From an uncultured Pelagibacteraceae bacterium (GTDB lineage: Bacteria > Pseudomonadota > Alphaproteobacteria > Pelagibacterales > Pelagibacteraceae): DNA of 64,000 nucleotides. Under the pieces are notes generated by a model. That model was not told the DNA's origin, made no database searches, and worked only from the letters and a program-made list of their open reading frames with translations. The position numbers and the translations under genes are program-made. The DNA lies in contig CACBYP010000008.1 of the NCBI GenBank assembly GCA_902543485.1, positions 1 through 64,000 of the forward strand, written 5' to 3'. Shown here piece by piece: positions 27,616 through 36,008 of the stretch. The stretch's first letter is position 1, and each line of letters opens with the position of its first letter.

Positions 27616-27665
27616 CTGATCAAGAGTACTGTTTTTCCTCTATCTCCCTCTGTATTCTTGGTCAG
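27616..27665 (+). other. Stem-loop with pyrimidine-rich loop in the hspQ-ccmC gap
   Basis: A 14-bp stem including two G-U pairs (arms 27616-27629 and 27652-27665) closes a 22-nt loop that is almost all pyrimidine and contains CCTC and CTCCCTC, anti-Shine-Dalgarno-like strings. It lies in the largest gap of the window (167 bp). No U-run follows, so it is not a classical terminator. A weak promoter-like pair (TTGAAC, then TTATGT 16 bp on) follows it ahead of ccmC. It could be an mRNA leader element or small RNA. Confidence 0.45.
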
Positions 27666-27712
27666 AAAATTTTGAACAATTTTAATCTAAAATTTATGTG
27701 TTATAAAAAATT

Positions 27713-28420
27713 ATGATTAATTATTTCAATCCAAATAATACTTTAAAGATAATTAATAAAATACAAAAGTTTGTATTTGCGTTATTTATAATTGTATTGT
27801 TACTTGGATTAGTTGAAGCTTTAGTTCTTTCTCCCGAGGATTATAAGCAGAGTGACTCAGTTAGGATTATGTATGTCCATGTTCCATCAGCTTGGATATC
27901 ACTCGGAATATTTTCACTTATTTCCATTCTTTCTTTTGGAGTTTTTGTTTTTAAAAATAAAAATTTCTCTTTAATAACAAAAAGTTTAGCACCTTCTGGT
28001 TTTGTTTTTAGCATAATAGCTTTAGTTACAGGATCAATTTGGGGAAAACCAACCTGGGGAACTTGGTGGGCTTGGGATGCAAGAATAACTTCAATGCTCT
28101 TACTTTCAATTTTTTATTTATTGTTCATTACTTCTTGGAAGATTACGACAGATACTAGTAAAGCAGAAAAAATTAGCTCAATAATAGCAATTATTGGTCT
28201 TATAAATATTCCAGTTATAAAATTTTCAGTAGAATGGTGGAATACTTTACACCAACCTGCGTCAGTAAGAATTTTGGAAGAAACAACAATTCATTCTTCA
28301 ATGTTGACACCATTAGCTATAATGACTGCGGCATTTGCTCTATTTTCACTTTTGATATTTTTAATGAAATATAATACAGAACTGTTAAAGATTAAAAATA
28401 AAGGTCTTAATAGATTATGA
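27713..28420 (+). CDS. ccmC: Heme exporter subunit CcmC
   Basis: A 235-residue, six-helix membrane protein that loads heme onto CcmE in system I cytochrome c maturation. The periplasmic Trp-rich WGTWWAWDARITS motif near 116 and flanking His residues in MYVHVPSAW near 53 and WWNTLHQPAS near 176 are the heme-handling elements. It is the first ccm gene here; ccmA and ccmB, normally just upstream, are not in this window. Confidence 0.95.
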   Translation: MINYFNPNNTLKIINKIQKFVFALFIIVLLLGLVEALVLSPEDYKQSDSVRIMYVHVPSAWISLGIFSLISILSFGVFVFKNKNFSLITKSLAPSGFVFSIIALVTGSIWGKPTWGTWWAWDARITSMLLLSIFYLLFITSWKITTDTSKAEKISSIIAIIGLINIPVIKFSVEWWNTLHQPASVRILEETTIHSSMLTPLAIMTAAFALFSLLIFLMKYNTELLKIKNKGLNRL

Positions 28421-28650
28421 TTAGTGAACTACTAAATATGAATGGATACGGTGTATATGTTTGGTCATCATTTATATTTACTCTATTTTCTTTTAGCTTC
28501 TTGTACGCGGTAGTAAAATTAAATTTAATTAAAGAGAAAAAGAAATTTGAGGAAAATTATAAATCACTAGATGAAAAGAAACTTGCATCAGTAGCTAAGC
28601 AAAAAACGTACAGAGAGATATTAGCAAACACTTCCACATCTAAAGTTTAA
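28417..28650 (+). CDS. ccmD: Heme exporter protein CcmD
   Basis: A 77-residue single-pass membrane protein (helix about 12-32) with a charged helical C-terminus, overlapping ccmC by 4 bp and preceding ccmE by 11 bp. The [16 protein letters not shown] segment matches CcmD's conserved Y-V-W start of the helix. CcmD assists release of holo-CcmE from CcmABC. It is at the long end for the family. Confidence 0.85.
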   Translation: MISELLNMNGYGVYVWSSFIFTLFSFSFLYAVVKLNLIKEKKKFEENYKSLDEKKLASVAKQKTYREILANTSTSKV

Positions 28651-28661
28651 CTAAAATTCAC

Positions 28662-29084
28662 ATGTACGGAAAAAAAGTTAAATTTAGAGCCCTTTTTATT
28701 TTTTTAATTTTAATTTCATTAGTTCTTACAGTTTTTTTGGTGGTTAAATCTCTTAAGGAAAACGTAGTATATTTTAAGTCTCCAACAGACATTAAAAACC
28801 TTAATGAAATCAAAAATGCTCAAAAAATTAGAGTTGGTGGAATGGTGAAAAAAAATTCTATTAAAATAAACGATAAAGAAATTTTTTTCGTAATTACGGA
28901 TTTCAAAAATGAATTATTAGTCAACTATAATGGATCTGTACCTAATCTGTTTGAAGAGGGTAAGGGTGTAGTTGCTGAAGGTTTCTTAAAGGATAAAAGT
29001 TTTCTAAATGCTGACAAGATTTTAGCAAAACATGATGAAAATTATATGCCTCCTGAAGTCAGCGAAGCTATGAAAAACAATTAA
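28662..29084 (+). CDS. ccmE: Heme chaperone CcmE
   Basis: A 140-residue membrane-anchored OB-fold protein. An N-terminal helix (about 8-29) is followed by GGMVKKNSI and the heme-binding [12 protein letters not shown] near 122-133, where His124 is expected to bind heme covalently. It sits between ccmD and ccmF in standard order. Confidence 0.95.
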   Translation: MYGKKVKFRALFIFLILISLVLTVFLVVKSLKENVVYFKSPTDIKNLNEIKNAQKIRVGGMVKKNSIKINDKEIFFVITDFKNELLVNYNGSVPNLFEEGKGVVAEGFLKDKSFLNADKILAKHDENYMPPEVSEAMKNN

Positions 29085-29089
29085 TTTGT

Positions 29090-30970
29090 ATGTCTAATTA
29101 TTTAGGAAATTATTCTTTATATATTGCTTTAATAGCATCTGTTTATTTAATTTTTAAGTCATACTTGGATGCAAATTCAGAAAATAAATATTTAGATAAA
29201 AACTTTATTTTAATTACTTCAATACAAACTGTAATGATTACGGTAAGTTTTTTTAGTCTGGTTGCAGCTTTTGTAATTTCAGATTTTAGTAATGAAACTG
29301 TTTTCAACAATTCTCATACTTTAAAACCTTTATTTTATAAAGTATCAGGCACATGGGGAAATCACGAGGGAAGTTTATTATTGTGGTTATTAGTTCTTTC
29401 AATTTTTCTATTTATTTTTTTATTAAATTCAAGATCACAAGATACTAAATACAAACTTTTAACGATACTATTTCAACAAATTATTATTTCAGGTTTTCTA
29501 GTTTTTATTTTATTAACTTCCAACCCATTCAAAATGCTATATCCAATTCCTAGCGAAGGATTAGGTTTGAACCCTATTTTACAAGACCCTGCTTTAGCTA
29601 TTCATCCTCCAATTTTATATTTAGGTTATGTTGGAACATCTATTATCTTTTCAGCTTCACTTGCCTCAATGATTAGCGGAAATATCGGAGATAAGTGGGC
29701 AAGGCATATTAAAAAATGGGTTTTGGTATCTTGGGTATTTTTAACAATTGGTATTTTGCTTGGATCTATATGGGCATATTATGAGCTAGGCTGGGGAGGT
29801 TTTTGGTTTTGGGATCCTGTAGAAAATGTTTCATTAATGCCATGGTTTTGCTTAACTGCGCTACTGCATACTGTAATTGTATTACAGAAAAGAAATTCGT
29901 TTAAAGAGTGGACTATTATTTTGTCAATTACAACTTTTTCACTGAGTATGAGTGGCACTTTTCTTGTTAGGTCTGGAATTTTAAATTCAATTCACACTTT
30001 TGCAAACGATCCATCAAGAGGGCTATATATATTAAGTTTTCTCTTTATCCTAATATTGATGTCTATATTAATTTTCTTTTTTAATCAGAATAAAATATCA
30101 AACATAGCCAAAGAGAATTTTATTTTAAGTAAAGAGACTGCAATATTAGTGAATAACTGGTTTATGATGTTTTTTTTATCTGTTGTTCTTGTTGGTACAA
30201 TTTATCCAATTTTTCTTGAAGTTTTAAATGGTTCAAAAATTTCTGTTGGTCCGCCTTTTTATAATAATCTTTTAATACCCTTCTTAATTCCTTTTTTAAT
30301 ATTCATGAGTTTTGGCCCAAGTTTGAAATGGATTAAAGATAAATTAAAAAAGCTTAACTATAATATTTTAATTATTTTTTTAGTTTCATTACTTATTTCA
30401 TATGTCATTTTAACAAAAACCGAAAATTCGTTTCTGTTGTCTATTCCCCTGATAGTTTTGAGCATCTATCTTTTATTAGTAACAATTAAGGATTTTTTTG
30501 TTAGTAAATCCTCGATTAGCCAAAAAATTTCACATTTTGGTTTTAGTTTACTAATTACTAGTATCTTATTGAATGGCCTTTTTTCAAATGAATTCAATTC
30601 AAATATGAAAGTAGGAGATGAAAGAATATTCAATGAAAAAGTTGTAAAATTAAAAGAAGTTAATGTTACAGATGTGGACAATTATAAATCTCTTAAAGCT
30701 AGTTTTGAAGTTACAAATAAAAATTCCTCTTTTGCTTTATACCCAGAAGTTAGGATTTACCAACAGCCTTTAACTATTACGAGTGAAGCGGATATTAAGA
30801 CAACATTATTTTCAGATAATTTTTTAGTATTTAATATTCTAAAAGACGATGGTTATTATAATGTAAGATATCAATATAAACCCTTAATGATTTGGATATG
30901 GATCTCAACTATATTTATTGGTTTTGGTGGTTTATTAAGTATCATTAGAAAAAATGAGCAAAAATATTAA
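29090..30970 (+). CDS. ccmF: Cytochrome c heme lyase subunit CcmF
   Basis: A 626-residue polytopic membrane protein, the main subunit that ligates heme to apocytochrome c. WGNHEGSLLLWLL near 87, HPPILYLGYVG near 170 and the WWD-type GWGGFWFWDPVENVS near 231 carry the heme-handling His and Trp residues. Its end overlaps ccmG by 17 bp. Confidence 0.95.
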   Translation: MSNYLGNYSLYIALIASVYLIFKSYLDANSENKYLDKNFILITSIQTVMITVSFFSLVAAFVISDFSNETVFNNSHTLKPLFYKVSGTWGNHEGSLLLWLLVLSIFLFIFLLNSRSQDTKYKLLTILFQQIIISGFLVFILLTSNPFKMLYPIPSEGLGLNPILQDPALAIHPPILYLGYVGTSIIFSASLASMISGNIGDKWARHIKKWVLVSWVFLTIGILLGSIWAYYELGWGGFWFWDPVENVSLMPWFCLTALLHTVIVLQKRNSFKEWTIILSITTFSLSMSGTFLVRSGILNSIHTFANDPSRGLYILSFLFILILMSILIFFFNQNKISNIAKENFILSKETAILVNNWFMMFFLSVVLVGTIYPIFLEVLNGSKISVGPPFYNNLLIPFLIPFLIFMSFGPSLKWIKDKLKKLNYNILIIFLVSLLISYVILTKTENSFLLSIPLIVLSIYLLLVTIKDFFVSKSSISQKISHFGFSLLITSILLNGLFSNEFNSNMKVGDERIFNEKVVKLKEVNVTDVDNYKSLKASFEVTNKNSSFALYPEVRIYQQPLTITSEADIKTTLFSDNFLVFNILKDDGYYNVRYQYKPLMIWIWISTIFIGFGGLLSIIRKNEQKY

Positions 30971-31484
30971 ATTTTTAGGATTACTACTAACATTAATAAT
31001 AATTTTTATAATCTTGCTCAAGGGATTGAACGTATCGAAAGATTACTCTAACGAGAAATTAAAAAATAAAATAGATTTTTCACTTAATGCAAAAAAATTA
31101 TTTTCTGATGAAATAATTAATATTTCAGACTTATTTGATAAAAATAGTCCTTCTGTAGTAAATATTTGGGCATCTTGGTGTGCACCATGTAGAGAAGAGC
31201 ATCAGTTTTTAATGAAATTAAAAGATATGAACATAAATATAATTGGAATTAATTATAAAGACAGTCAAAAAAATGCGAAAAATTTTTTAAGCTCACTTGG
31301 AAATCCGTATTCAGAAGTTATCACCGATAATGATGGAACAAAATCAATAGAATTTGGAGCAATTGGAGTTCCGGAAACGTTTATTATTAGTGGAAAAACA
31401 AATGAAATAATCAAAAAGTACATTGGTCCTTTGACGAATGAAAATTTATTAGAAATAAAAAAATTTATAAAAGAAAATGTTTAA
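30954..31484 (+). CDS. ccmG: Thiol:disulfide interchange protein CcmG/DsbE
   Basis: A 176-residue membrane-anchored thioredoxin-fold protein. An N-terminal helix (about 6-24) precedes the redox site WASWCAPCREEH near 72-83 and the cis-Pro segment GVPETFII near 141. It reduces apocytochrome c for heme attachment. The start codon lies inside ccmF and its end overlaps ccmH by 8 bp. Confidence 0.94.
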   Translation: MSKNIKFLGLLLTLIIIFIILLKGLNVSKDYSNEKLKNKIDFSLNAKKLFSDEIINISDLFDKNSPSVVNIWASWCAPCREEHQFLMKLKDMNINIIGINYKDSQKNAKNFLSSLGNPYSEVITDNDGTKSIEFGAIGVPETFIISGKTNEIIKKYIGPLTNENLLEIKKFIKENV

Positions 31485-31836
31485 AATCATAAATTTAGTT
31501 TTGTTTTTATATTTTACTTTTAATATTTCCTACGCAAATGAAACAAATACTAAAGTAGATCAAATTACAAAAAATTTGAGGTGTTTAATATGTCAAGGTC
31601 AATCTGTTTATGATTCCCAATCTGATTTTGCTATTAGTATGAAACTTGTTGTAAAAAAAAAAATTAACGAAGGTAAAGAAGATAAAGAAATTTATGATTA
31701 TCTAAAAAATAAATATGGCGAGTGGATTGTTTATGATCCAGAATTAAATCGAAATACTTTTCTGCTTTGGTCAATACCTTTGATTTTATTCGTTTTTGGT
31801 GGTCTTTTAATTGTTAGAAAAGTATCTATAAAGTAG
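31477..31836 (+). CDS. ccmH: Cytochrome c maturation protein CcmH (CycL)
   Basis: A 119-residue protein with signal peptide (about 1-20), the thiol-redox motif LRCLICQGQS near 35-43 and one C-terminal transmembrane helix (about 95-113). It corresponds to the CcmH/CycL N-terminal module; no CcmI-type TPR gene follows. It closes the ccmCDEFGH run. Confidence 0.94.
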   Translation: MFKIINLVLFLYFTFNISYANETNTKVDQITKNLRCLICQGQSVYDSQSDFAISMKLVVKKKINEGKEDKEIYDYLKNKYGEWIVYDPELNRNTFLLWSIPLILFVFGGLLIVRKVSIK

Positions 31837-31843
31837 AGAAATT

Positions 31844-32395
31844 ATGAATATTATACTCAAAACTTTTTTGTTGGTCCTATTTTCATTTTCTTTGTCCAGT
31901 GCAGATGTTAAAGAGGAGACTTATATAAAAATAGGTGTATTTGATTATTCACACCAGACTGACATGTTTGCCTTAAACAGAAAAAAGGTAACAGATAAAG
32001 TTGTCAAATCAGATTATTTAGGAGAATTAACCCAAGTCTATGATCTTATGATTTTAGGTGATGTAAATGAATCTTTTACTCATAATAATGATAATAAAAT
32101 AAAAAATCGTGAAGAATATGCTTTTTATATTTCTACTGGTTTGCAGAAAAAATTTAATCCATCAAGTGGTATATATATTGTGCCAAGTTTTAGTGTTGGA
32201 CTATATAATGAATTTAATAAAGGTAAAGACATGGGACTACCTTTGGAATTTAAAAGTGAAATTGAATTTAATTTTCAAGCAAATAATAATTTAATTTTTG
32301 GTGTTACTTATAACCACATTTCAAATGCTGATTTAGGCAGTACAAATCCAGGATCAGATTCAATTTTAATTGGATTTAGATATAAAACAAATTAA
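31844..32395 (+). CDS. PagL-like acyloxyacyl hydrolase / outer-membrane beta-barrel
   Basis: A 183-residue secreted protein (signal peptide about 1-20) with alternating beta-strand patterns. Its C-terminus contains GVTYNHISNADLGSTNPGSD followed by a strand ending in FRYKTN, matching the lipid A 3-O-deacylase (PagL) signature in which His and Ser of HxSN are catalytic. If active it trims LPS acyl chains in the outer membrane. It follows ccmH by 7 bp, but a functional link to cytochrome maturation is not expected. Confidence 0.72.
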   Translation: MNIILKTFLLVLFSFSLSSADVKEETYIKIGVFDYSHQTDMFALNRKKVTDKVVKSDYLGELTQVYDLMILGDVNESFTHNNDNKIKNREEYAFYISTGLQKKFNPSSGIYIVPSFSVGLYNEFNKGKDMGLPLEFKSEIEFNFQANNNLIFGVTYNHISNADLGSTNPGSDSILIGFRYKTN

Positions 32396-32410
32396 TATTA
32401 GTTTTTTTAA

Positions 32411-33565
32411 ATGAGATTAAAAGATTGTCATAATTTTTACGACTTTAGAAAACTTGCAAAACAAAAGCTTCCATCTCCAATATTTCATTATATTGATGGG
32501 GCTGCAGATGATGAAATAACCTATGCAAGAAATAGTAGTGCATTTAATGACGTTGATTTAGTCCCAAATGTATTAAGAGGTGTCGAGAATGTAGATTTAT
32601 CAACTACTATTTTCGGAAAAAAACTAGATTTACCTTTTTATTGTTCCCCGACAGCTTTGCAGAGGCTATTTCACTACGAAGGAGAAAGAGCGGTTGGAAA
32701 AGCTGCAAAGAAGTTTAATACGATGTTTGGTGTTTCGGCATTAGCTACAGTTAGTGTTGAGGAAATTTCATCTTTAATAGACACTCCTAAAATGTTTCAA
32801 TTTTATTTCCATAAAGATAGAGGATTAAATGACTCTTGTTTAGAGCGAGCAAAAGCAGCAAAATTTGATGTGATGGCTTTAACTGTTGATACGATAACAG
32901 GAGGAAATCGTGAAAGAGATTTAAGAACTGGATTTACATCACCTCCAAAATTAACACTTTCGAGTTTGTTTAGTTTTGCCACAAAACCAATGTGGGGAAT
33001 AAATTATTTAACCAAAGGAAAATTTGAACTACCACATCTTCAAGATTTCGTTAAAGAAGGAACTGACACAAATACTTCAATTGGTAATTATTTTTCTACT
33101 ATGTTAGATCAATCTATGAACTGGGATGACGCTGAAAAATTGTGCTCTCAGTGGGGTGGCCATTTTGCGCTTAAGGGAGTTATGAGTGTTGAAGATGCTA
33201 AAAGAGCAGTTGATATCGGATGCACTGGTATAATGGTATCAAATCATGGAGGAAGACAACTTGATGGATCTAGATCACCATTCGATCAATTAGCTGAAAT
33301 TGTTGATGCAGTTGGTGATAAGTTAGATGTTATTTGTGAAGGTGGATTTCAAAGAGGCACTCATATGTTAAAAGCTTTATCTATGGGTGCAAAAGCATGT
33401 GCTGGTGGAAGATTATATCTTTATGCTTTAGCTGCAGCAGGTCAAGAGGGTGTTGAGAGAGCTCTTAACTTATATAAAACTGAACTAGTAAGAGACATGA
33501 AATTAATGGGCTGCACAAAGATCAGTGATCTTAATCGAAATAATTTAAGATTCCGAAATGCATGA
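32411..33565 (+). CDS. FMN-dependent 2-hydroxyacid dehydrogenase/oxidase, paralogue A
   Basis: A 384-residue flavin barrel of the L-lactate dehydrogenase/glycolate oxidase family (LldD type). IFHYIDGAADDE near 24, SPTALQRLFHYEGE near 77, LTVDT near 156 and the catalytic SNHGGRQLDG near 277 are present. The FMN-phosphate segment normally reading DGG-R-RG is EGGFQRG here, a change not shared by its neighbour. Likely oxidises an L-2-hydroxyacid. It overlaps paralogue B by 4 bp. Confidence 0.9.
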   Translation: MRLKDCHNFYDFRKLAKQKLPSPIFHYIDGAADDEITYARNSSAFNDVDLVPNVLRGVENVDLSTTIFGKKLDLPFYCSPTALQRLFHYEGERAVGKAAKKFNTMFGVSALATVSVEEISSLIDTPKMFQFYFHKDRGLNDSCLERAKAAKFDVMALTVDTITGGNRERDLRTGFTSPPKLTLSSLFSFATKPMWGINYLTKGKFELPHLQDFVKEGTDTNTSIGNYFSTMLDQSMNWDDAEKLCSQWGGHFALKGVMSVEDAKRAVDIGCTGIMVSNHGGRQLDGSRSPFDQLAEIVDAVGDKLDVICEGGFQRGTHMLKALSMGAKACAGGRLYLYALAAAGQEGVERALNLYKTELVRDMKLMGCTKISDLNRNNLRFRNA

Positions 33566-34713
33566 GCTTGAAAAGTTGTTACAATTTTGAGGATTTTAGA
33601 AAGTTAGCTAAAAAAAGATTACCAGCTCCTATTTTTCATTACATTGATGGTGGTGCAGACGATGAAACCACTTTAAAAAGAAATACAAGTTCATTTGACG
33701 ATTGTGATTTAATCCCAAATATTCTTAGAAGCGTAGGAGAACCAGATTTATCAACCACAGTTTTTGGAAGAAAAATAGATATGCCAATTTTTTTATCTCC
33801 TACTGCTATGCAAAGTTTATATCATCCTGATGGAGATAAAGCTTCAGCTAGAGCTGCAGAAAAATTTGGTACCATGTATAGCATGTCGACAATGGCATCA
33901 TTTTCCATTGAAGAAATTGCTAACATATCAAGTGGTCCAAAATTATTTCAACTTTATATTCATAGAGATAAATCATTTACTGATGATTTAATTGATAGGT
34001 GCAAAAGAGCAAATTTTGATGGTTTGTGCTTAACCGTCGATACTTTGGTTGCGGGAAATAGAGAAAGAGATCACAGAACTGGTTTTACAACTCCTCCTAA
34101 ATTTACATTAGAAAGTATAATGAATTTCGCATTGAGACCTGGATGGTTATTTAGATATTTTACAAACAAAAAGTTTGAACTAGCTAATATTAAACACAAA
34201 ACTGATAAAGGAACTAACATTACAAAATCTGTAATAGACTATGTTAATGAACAGTATGATCCACAAATGAATTGGGAAGATGCAGAATATTGTATAAAAA
34301 AATGGGATGGACCTTTTGCGCTAAAGGGTGTGATGTCTGTAGAGGATGCAAAGAGGGCAGTTGATATTGGTTGTACAGCGATAATAATTTCTAATCATGG
34401 AGGAAGACAGCTTGACGGATCTAGAACTCCTTTTGATCAACTAAAGGCTATTTCAGATGCTGTGGGTGACAAGGTTGAGATAATTTTAGATGGAGGTGTT
34501 AGACGGGGAACTCATGTTCTCAAGGCTTTAGCTGCAGGTGCAACTGCTTGTAGTTTTGGTAAAGCTTTTTTGTTCAGTTTAGGAGCGGGTGGACAGCAAG
34601 GAGTAGAGAGGCTGCTTCAAAATATGCACGATGAAATTAGAAGAAATATGATCCTTATGGGCTGCAAAAGCGTAAAAGAGTTAGATAGATCAAAGATAAT
34701 TTACCGTAATTAA
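33562..34713 (+). CDS. FMN-dependent 2-hydroxyacid dehydrogenase/oxidase, paralogue B
   Basis: A 383-residue protein clearly homologous to the preceding gene along its length (FHYIDGGADDE, SPTAMQSLYHPDG, LTVDTLVAGNRERD, SNHGGRQLDG). It keeps the canonical DGGVRRGTH segment. The pair looks like a tandem duplication that has since diverged. Substrates such as L-lactate or glycolate are plausible, and the companion D-specific oxidase downstream suggests handling of both isomers. The gap after this gene is 89 bp. Confidence 0.9.
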   Translation: MSLKSCYNFEDFRKLAKKRLPAPIFHYIDGGADDETTLKRNTSSFDDCDLIPNILRSVGEPDLSTTVFGRKIDMPIFLSPTAMQSLYHPDGDKASARAAEKFGTMYSMSTMASFSIEEIANISSGPKLFQLYIHRDKSFTDDLIDRCKRANFDGLCLTVDTLVAGNRERDHRTGFTTPPKFTLESIMNFALRPGWLFRYFTNKKFELANIKHKTDKGTNITKSVIDYVNEQYDPQMNWEDAEYCIKKWDGPFALKGVMSVEDAKRAVDIGCTAIIISNHGGRQLDGSRTPFDQLKAISDAVGDKVEIILDGGVRRGTHVLKALAAGATACSFGKAFLFSLGAGGQQGVERLLQNMHDEIRRNMILMGCKSVKELDRSKIIYRN

Positions 34714-34724
34714 ATATTTTTTAT

Positions 34725-34746
34725 AAATAATTTTTATAATTATTTT
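34725..34746 (+). terminator. A/T-rich hairpin after the hydroxyacid oxidase pair
   Basis: An 8-bp inverted repeat (AAATAATT / AATTATTT) with a 5-nt loop and a TTTTC tail lies 12 bp past the stop. It may end the upstream transcript. All pairs are A-T, so a chance repeat is quite possible. Confidence 0.3.
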
Positions 34747-34802
34747 CACTTTAAATAAATAGACATGAAGTTGCTTTTCAGTTAATTTGTCGACGAAAAA
34801 TT

Positions 34803-35972
34803 ATGATTGAATTAGCAAAAGCATTAGATCGTTTAGGAACTGAAAGTGCATTTTCTGTTTTAGCAGAAGCAAAAAAATTAGAAGCACAAGGCAAACCTAT
34901 GATACATTTAGGTCTAGGACAACCTGACTTTAAAACTCCAAAACATGTAGTTGAAGCTGCAAAAAAAGCTCTAGATGATGGTCATCATGGTTATGTTTTA
35001 TCAAATGGAATTCCAGAATGCCGAGAAGCTGTCGCAAGATGGGTCAAGAGACTTTATAATGCTGATATTGATCCAAATAGAGTTTTAATAATGCCAGGTG
35101 GTAAACCTACAATGTATTATGCAATTACTTGTTATGGTGAACCAGGTGTTGAGATAATTCATCCTACTCCAGCTTTTCCAATTTATGAATCAATGATTAA
35201 CTACTCTGGAGCAAAAGCTGTACCATACGACTTAACTGAGGATAAAGATTTAAAATTTGACCCAGACAAAATTCTATCTTTAATAACTGACAAAACTAGA
35301 CTTTTAATTCTAATAAATCCGAACAACCCAACCGGAAGTTTTGTTGAAAAACCTGCAATTGATTACTTGGCAAAAGAATTAGAAAAACATCCACGGGTCA
35401 CAATTTTAAGTGATGAAATTTACAGTAGACAAATTTTTGACTATAAGGAAATGCCAACTTTCTTTAACTATCCTAATTTAAGAGACAGATTAATTGTTCT
35501 TGAGGGTTGGAGCAAAGCATATTCTATGACTGGATGGAGACTTGGTTGGAGTTACTGGCCAGAGCATTTGGTTGAACATGTAAACAAACTTTTGATTAAT
35601 AGTGTATCATGTGTAAATGCAGCAGCCCAATATGCTGGTATAGCCGCATTAGATGGTCCTGAAGACTCAATTAAAGATATGTTAGATAAATTTACATTAA
35701 GAAGAAATTTAATTCATAAAGGATTAAATGATTTACCAGGAGTTGAGTGTAGTTTGCCGGGTGGAGCTTTTTATGCTTTTCCGAATATAAAAGGGACTGG
35801 CATGAATGGATCTGAGTTTTGCAAAAAAGCTATGCATGAAGCAGGTGTTGCAATTGTTCCTGGTACTGCATTCGGTAAAACTTGTAACGATTACGTTAGA
35901 TTTAGTTTTGCCGCATCTAGAGATAATATAATGCAAGCCTTAGAAAATATAGGCAAGATGCTTTCTAAATAA
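34803..35972 (+). CDS. Pyridoxal-phosphate aminotransferase, class I/II
   Basis: A 389-residue fold-type I PLP enzyme. LGLGQPDFKTPKH near 36, NPNNPTGSF near 178, SDEIYS near 207 and the PLP-Lys motif SKAYSMTGWRLGW near 238 are standard. The position inside a 2-hydroxyacid gene cluster suggests it aminates or deaminates the matching 2-oxoacids (for instance glyoxylate, pyruvate or hydroxypyruvate), which is inference. Confidence 0.9.
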   Translation: MIELAKALDRLGTESAFSVLAEAKKLEAQGKPMIHLGLGQPDFKTPKHVVEAAKKALDDGHHGYVLSNGIPECREAVARWVKRLYNADIDPNRVLIMPGGKPTMYYAITCYGEPGVEIIHPTPAFPIYESMINYSGAKAVPYDLTEDKDLKFDPDKILSLITDKTRLLILINPNNPTGSFVEKPAIDYLAKELEKHPRVTILSDEIYSRQIFDYKEMPTFFNYPNLRDRLIVLEGWSKAYSMTGWRLGWSYWPEHLVEHVNKLLINSVSCVNAAAQYAGIAALDGPEDSIKDMLDKFTLRRNLIHKGLNDLPGVECSLPGGAFYAFPNIKGTGMNGSEFCKKAMHEAGVAIVPGTAFGKTCNDYVRFSFAASRDNIMQALENIGKMLSK

Positions 35973-36008
35973 ACTGTATTTTTAATTAATATTTTGTATT
36001 ATTAAAGA

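Noticed and set aside
34763..34783. Six-codon leader peptide upstream of the aminotransferase
   Set aside because: MKLLFS contains no run of a regulatory amino acid, and no attenuator structure follows it.
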